Origin: Acidimicrobiia bacterium
GTDB lineage: Bacteria > Actinomycetota > Acidimicrobiia > Acidimicrobiales > Acidimicrobilacustridaceae
NCBI GenBank assembly: GCA_018882825.1
Contig: VERC01000029.1
Location: 1 to 14,409, forward strand
DNA: 14,409 bases
Direction of reading: 5' to 3'
This document shows, piece after piece, positions 11,993 to 14,409 of this stretch (position 1 is the first letter of the stretch; each line of letters begins with the position of its first letter). Both the position numbers and the translations under genes were made by a program. The notes under the pieces are model-generated. The model had not been told where the DNA came from and made no database searches. It saw only the letters and a program-made list of their open reading frames with translations.

Positions 11993-13416
11993 GTGATCTC
12001 GAACCACCCGAACCCGACCCCGACGACCCGGGTCCGATCGAACCCCCGTCCCCACCGGCGCGCTCCGCGCGCTCGGCCGCCATCGGCATGGGGCCGGGCC
12101 GCGTACCCCCGCACAACCTCCAGGCCGAGGAGTCGCTCCTGGGGGCGATGCTGCTGTCGAAGGAGGCGATCTCCATCGCCTCGGAGGTCCTGAACTCCGA
12201 CAACTTCTACAAGCCGGCCCATGGCCACATCTTCGATGCCATCACCTCGTTGTCGGCCGTGGGCGAGCCCGCCGATCCGGTGACCGTGGCCGAGGAACTG
12301 CGCCGGGCCGGTCTGCTCGATGCCGTCGGTGGTCCCGCCGCCCTGGTCACCCTGCAGGCGGCGACGCCGGCGGTGTCCAGTGCCTCGCGGTACGCGCGGA
12401 TCATCGAGGAGCACGCGCTCCTGCGGCGACTCATCGGCGTGGCCGGGGAGATCGCCGAGATGTCCTACGGACTGCCTGACGACGTCACCAAGACCGTCGA
12501 CCAGGCCGAGGCCATGGTGTTCGAAGTCGCGCAGCGTCGCACGACCGACACCATGGCCCCCCTCTCCGACCTGCTCCACGACAACCTCGATCATCTCGAG
12601 GAGGTGGTCAATCGCGGGCAACGGATCACCGGACTGCCCACGGGGTTCTACGACCTCGACGAGTTGCTCTCGGGACTTCAGCCCAACGCGCTCTACGTCG
12701 TCGGGGCCCGCCCGTCGATGGGCAAGACCGCACTCGCCCTCTCGATGGCCAGTAACGCCGCCATCGAGACGGGCCGACCGGTGCTCGTGTTCTCGTTGGA
12801 GATGGGTCAACTGGAACTCACCCAGCGCCTGTTGTGCGCCGAGGCCCGGGTGAACTCGCGCAACGTCCGCACCGGTCAGTTGACCGAAGCCGATTGGGGG
12901 AAGATCGCCCACGCCACCGGTCGGCTGGCCGATGCACCCATCTGGATCGACGACAACCCCAACGTCACCATCATGGAGATCCGGTCCAAGGCCCGTCGCC
13001 TGCGGTCACGTCTGGGCGACCTCGGACTCATCGTCGTCGACTACCTCCAGCTGATGACCGGTCGGTCGACGGCCGAGAACCGTCAGGTCGAGGTGTCGGA
13101 GATCTCCCGCGGACTCAAGATCCTCGCCCGCGAGTTGAAGACCCCCGTCGTCGCCCTCTCCCAGTTGTCACGGCAGTTGGAGATGCGCGCCGACAAGCGC
13201 CCGATGCTCGCCGATCTCCGCGAGAGTGGCAGCATCGAACAGGACGCGGACGTCGTGATGTTCATCTACCGGGACGAGGTCTACAACCTCGAGTCGACCG
13301 AGCGGGGAACGGCCGAGATCCTCGTGAGCAAACACCGCAACGGCCCCACCGGGATGGTGCGATTGGCGTTCCTCGATCACTACACGAAGTTCGCCAACAT
13401 GGCGAGGGGGACCTGA
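11989..13416 (+). CDS. dnaB: Replicative DNA helicase DnaB
   Basis: 475 residues. An acidic, proline-rich N-terminal leader (1-38) precedes the N-terminal DnaB domain (about 39-145, PHNLQAEESLLGAMLL, primase-interacting) and the RecA-like helicase domain (about 195-470). Walker A is GARPSMGKT (239-247), Walker B LIVVDYLQL (347-355), and DnaB motif ALSQLSRQLEMR (389-400) and DLRESGSIEQDADVVMFIYRDE (409-430) are intact. The hexamer unwinds DNA 5' to 3' at the fork. There is no intein, unlike the M. tuberculosis protein. The start is ATG 11989; GGGGAGAG (11971-11978) is a possible ribosome site at 10-nt spacing and lies partly within the palindrome CCCGATCGGG (11963-11972). It follows rplI, as in other actinobacteria. 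Confidence 0.97.
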   Translation: MSDLEPPEPDPDDPGPIEPPSPPARSARSAAIGMGPGRVPPHNLQAEESLLGAMLLSKEAISIASEVLNSDNFYKPAHGHIFDAITSLSAVGEPADPVTVAEELRRAGLLDAVGGPAALVTLQAATPAVSSASRYARIIEEHALLRRLIGVAGEIAEMSYGLPDDVTKTVDQAEAMVFEVAQRRTTDTMAPLSDLLHDNLDHLEEVVNRGQRITGLPTGFYDLDELLSGLQPNALYVVGARPSMGKTALALSMASNAAIETGRPVLVFSLEMGQLELTQRLLCAEARVNSRNVRTGQLTEADWGKIAHATGRLADAPIWIDDNPNVTIMEIRSKARRLRSRLGDLGLIVVDYLQLMTGRSTAENRQVEVSEISRGLKILARELKTPVVALSQLSRQLEMRADKRPMLADLRESGSIEQDADVVMFIYRDEVYNLESTERGTAEILVSKHRNGPTGMVRLAFLDHYTKFANMARGT

Positions 13417-13424
13417 GTCGCACC

Positions 13425-13430
13425 TAGGCT
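13425..13430 (+). promoter_or_regulatory. Candidate -10 element for leaderless SRPBCC transcript
   Basis: TAGGCT followed by 6 nt and ATG at 13437, in the 20-bp gap after dnaB. There is no Shine-Dalgarno site. A -35 would lie inside the dnaB 3' end and none is obvious. Confidence 0.45.
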
Positions 13431-13436
13431 TCGATC

Positions 13437-13907
13437 ATGCGACTCGGAGACGCCGTCACGGTCCACATGGATGCGCCCCGCCAAGCGGTGTGGGAGCTCG
13501 TCAGCGACGTCACCCGCATCGGTGAGTTCAGCCCGGAGACCTTCGAGGGCGAGTGGCTCGACGGCGCCACCGGCCCTGCCGTCGGCGCCCGATTCCGCGG
13601 GCACGTCAAGCGCAACGGGCGCGGCCCCATCTACTGGTCGCCGGCGTTCGTCACCGCCTGCGTGCCGGGTGAGGAGTTCGCCTTCTCGGTGGGCAAGCCC
13701 GACGGCAAGCCCATGATCGCCTGGGGCTATCGACTGGCCGATGCTCCCGACGGCGGTACCGATGTCACCGAGTACTTCGAACTGGCGCCGCGACTCCCCA
13801 TGAAGATCTACTGGGCACTCATGGGATGGTCCCGGGGGAAGACCAATCGTGAGGGCATGCGCACGACCCTCGAGCGCATCAAGGCCGTGGTCGAGGGCGG
13901 TCCGTGA
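13437..13907 (+). CDS. SRPBCC family protein (polyketide cyclase/dehydrase-like)
   Basis: 156 residues, the usual length of single-domain START/Bet v1-like SRPBCC proteins. The first strand VTVHMDAPRQAVWELVSDVTRIGEFSP (8-34) is the family hallmark, followed by VGARFRGHVKRNGRGPIYW, the strand-rich middle, and a long C-terminal helix (MKIYWALMGWSRGKTNREGM onward). Such proteins bind lipids, polyketides or other hydrophobic ligands in a deep cavity; ligand and reaction here are unknown. The start is fixed by MRLGDAV and the TAGGCT-N6-ATG pattern. It follows dnaB by 20 bp but probably has its own promoter. Confidence 0.87.
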   Translation: MRLGDAVTVHMDAPRQAVWELVSDVTRIGEFSPETFEGEWLDGATGPAVGARFRGHVKRNGRGPIYWSPAFVTACVPGEEFAFSVGKPDGKPMIAWGYRLADAPDGGTDVTEYFELAPRLPMKIYWALMGWSRGKTNREGMRTTLERIKAVVEGGP

Positions 13908-13931
13908 GCCTCGTCGTCCGAAGTTCACTCA

Positions 13932-13966
13932 ATATTTCTTGAAATATCTCGGGGTCCGGGTACAGT
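13932..13966 (+). promoter_or_regulatory. AT-rich palindromic operator and promoter of the ArsR fusion gene
   Basis: ATATTTC (13932-13938) and GAAATAT (13941-13947) form a perfect 7-bp inverted repeat with a 2-bp spacer, conspicuously AT-rich in GC-rich surroundings. The right arm overlaps a -35 TTGAAA (13939-13944), with -10 TACAGT (13961-13966) 16 bp further and GTG 6 nt after that. Position over the -35 and similarity to ArsR/SmtB sites (AT-rich dyads) suggest autorepression by the downstream ArsR domain. The gap 13908-13972 contains nothing else. Confidence 0.65.
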
Positions 13967-13972
13967 TCGGAC

Positions 13973-14409
13973 GTGCCCATCCCCGACCTCGCGACCCGAG
14001 CGTCCCGTCACGCGGCACTCGGCGACCCGGTCCGTCTCGCCATCGCCGACGAACTCGTCGGCTCGGATCGATCACCGGCCGAACTGGGCCTCCGCTTCGG
14101 CCTCGAATCGAACCTGCTCAGTCATCACCTCGACGTCCTCGAGGACGCCGGCCTCATCGAGCGGTTCCGATCGAGCGGCGATGGTCGGCGGCGGTACGTC
14201 CACCTCCGCGATGACGCCGTCGGTCTGGTCGCCGGTGTCGGTCGACGACCGGCTGCGGCTCTGTTCGTGTGCACCGCCAACTCGGCCCGGTCCCAATTGG
14301 CGGCGGCGATCTGGAGGGTGATGACCGGCCGGTCCGCTCGCTCCGCCGGCACCCATCCGGCCGCCGCCGTCGCACCGGGAGCCGTGGCGGCGGCCCGACG
14401 GGCCGGCCT
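13973..14409 (+). CDS. ArsR-type regulator fused to LMW phosphatase/arsenate reductase domain (partial, 3' end cut)
   Basis: 145 codons from GTG 13973 to the window edge, no stop. Residues 1-90 are an ArsR winged helix: HAALGDPVRLAIADELVG (13-30), recognition region SPAELGLRFGLESNLLSHHLDVLEDAGLIE (34-63) and wing RSSGDGRRRYVHL (66-78). From about 94 a low-molecular-weight phosphatase-like domain begins: ALFVCTANSARSQLAAA with the CX5R loop C100-R106, then SAGTHPAAAVAPGAVAAARRAG (124-145). CTANSARS is close to arsenate reductases of the ArsC/Wzb type. The general-acid Asp near the C-terminus would lie outside the window. The ArsR part contains no cysteine, so the usual arsenite-binding Cys pair is missing. 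Probable role: arsenic response, self-regulated through the adjacent palindrome; alternative, phosphatase-linked sensing of another signal. Confidence 0.85.
   Translation, partial: MPIPDLATRASRHAALGDPVRLAIADELVGSDRSPAELGLRFGLESNLLSHHLDVLEDAGLIERFRSSGDGRRRYVHLRDDAVGLVAGVGRRPAAALFVCTANSARSQLAAAIWRVMTGRSARSAGTHPAAAVAPGAVAAARRAG

Noticed and set aside
11989..13416. Intein in dnaB
   Set aside because: The Walker A and later helicase motifs are uninterrupted and the length is normal.
1..14409. Mobile elements, CRISPR arrays, tRNA or rRNA genes
   Set aside because: No transposase or integrase motifs, no regularly spaced direct repeats and no tRNA-like cloverleaf were recognised by eye; a dedicated search could still reveal small RNAs.

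Overview
The window is a 14.4 kb piece of a GC-rich actinobacterial chromosome, dense with housekeeping genes and without mobile elements, CRISPR arrays, rRNA or recognisable tRNA genes. The gene set and order (DUF6049 protein and divergent CCA-adding enzyme; DUF5318, bifunctional penicillin-binding protein, then rpsF-ssb-rpsR-rplI-dnaB) match the origin-proximal core region known from Mycobacterium (Rv3907c-Rv3909 and Rv0049-Rv0058) and Streptomyces (around SCO3895-SCO3911). The filler genes between them differ from both, so I infer a deeper-branching actinobacterium, perhaps class Acidimicrobiia; that last step is a guess.

Layout. Positions 1-3584 are a minus-strand cluster: a GNAT acetyltransferase overlaps (ATGA) a signal-peptide/TM DUF6049 protein, followed 36 bp later by a DegV lipid-binding protein cut by the window edge. 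A short divergent promoter region (3585-3649) separates it from the plus-strand CCA tRNA nucleotidyltransferase, which meets a minus-strand SAM methyltransferase tail to tail with 1 bp between stops. From 5809 on everything reads plus: DUF5318 zinc-ribbon protein and class A PBP; panB plus a DUF192 lipoprotein; a strong hairpin terminator; then a fresh promoter and structured leader before rpsF-ssb-rpsR-rplI, a tightly coupled replication/translation operon. A 279-bp gap holding five DnaA-box-like 9-mers (one exact TTGTCCACA) and a possible leaderless small ORF precedes dnaB. An SRPBCC protein and a partial ArsR-arsenate-reductase-type fusion close the window.

Regulation visible in the sequence. 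Several genes start 6-7 nt after a TANNNT -10 hexamer and have no Shine-Dalgarno site (cca, DUF5318, SRPBCC, ArsR fusion, and the small ORF before dnaB), which is the leaderless-mRNA pattern of actinobacteria. In contrast rpsF, ssb, rpsR, rplI and panB carry good Shine-Dalgarno sites.

Most worth a second look: ribosomal protein S18 with a roughly 50-residue tail of RGD repeats and acidic residues; the DnaA-box cluster and leaderless ORF coupled to dnaB; the cysteine-free ArsR domain fused to a CX5R phosphatase/arsenate reductase domain behind an AT-rich palindrome; the structured rpsF leader; and a methyltransferase with a leucine in place of the usual motif I acidic residue.
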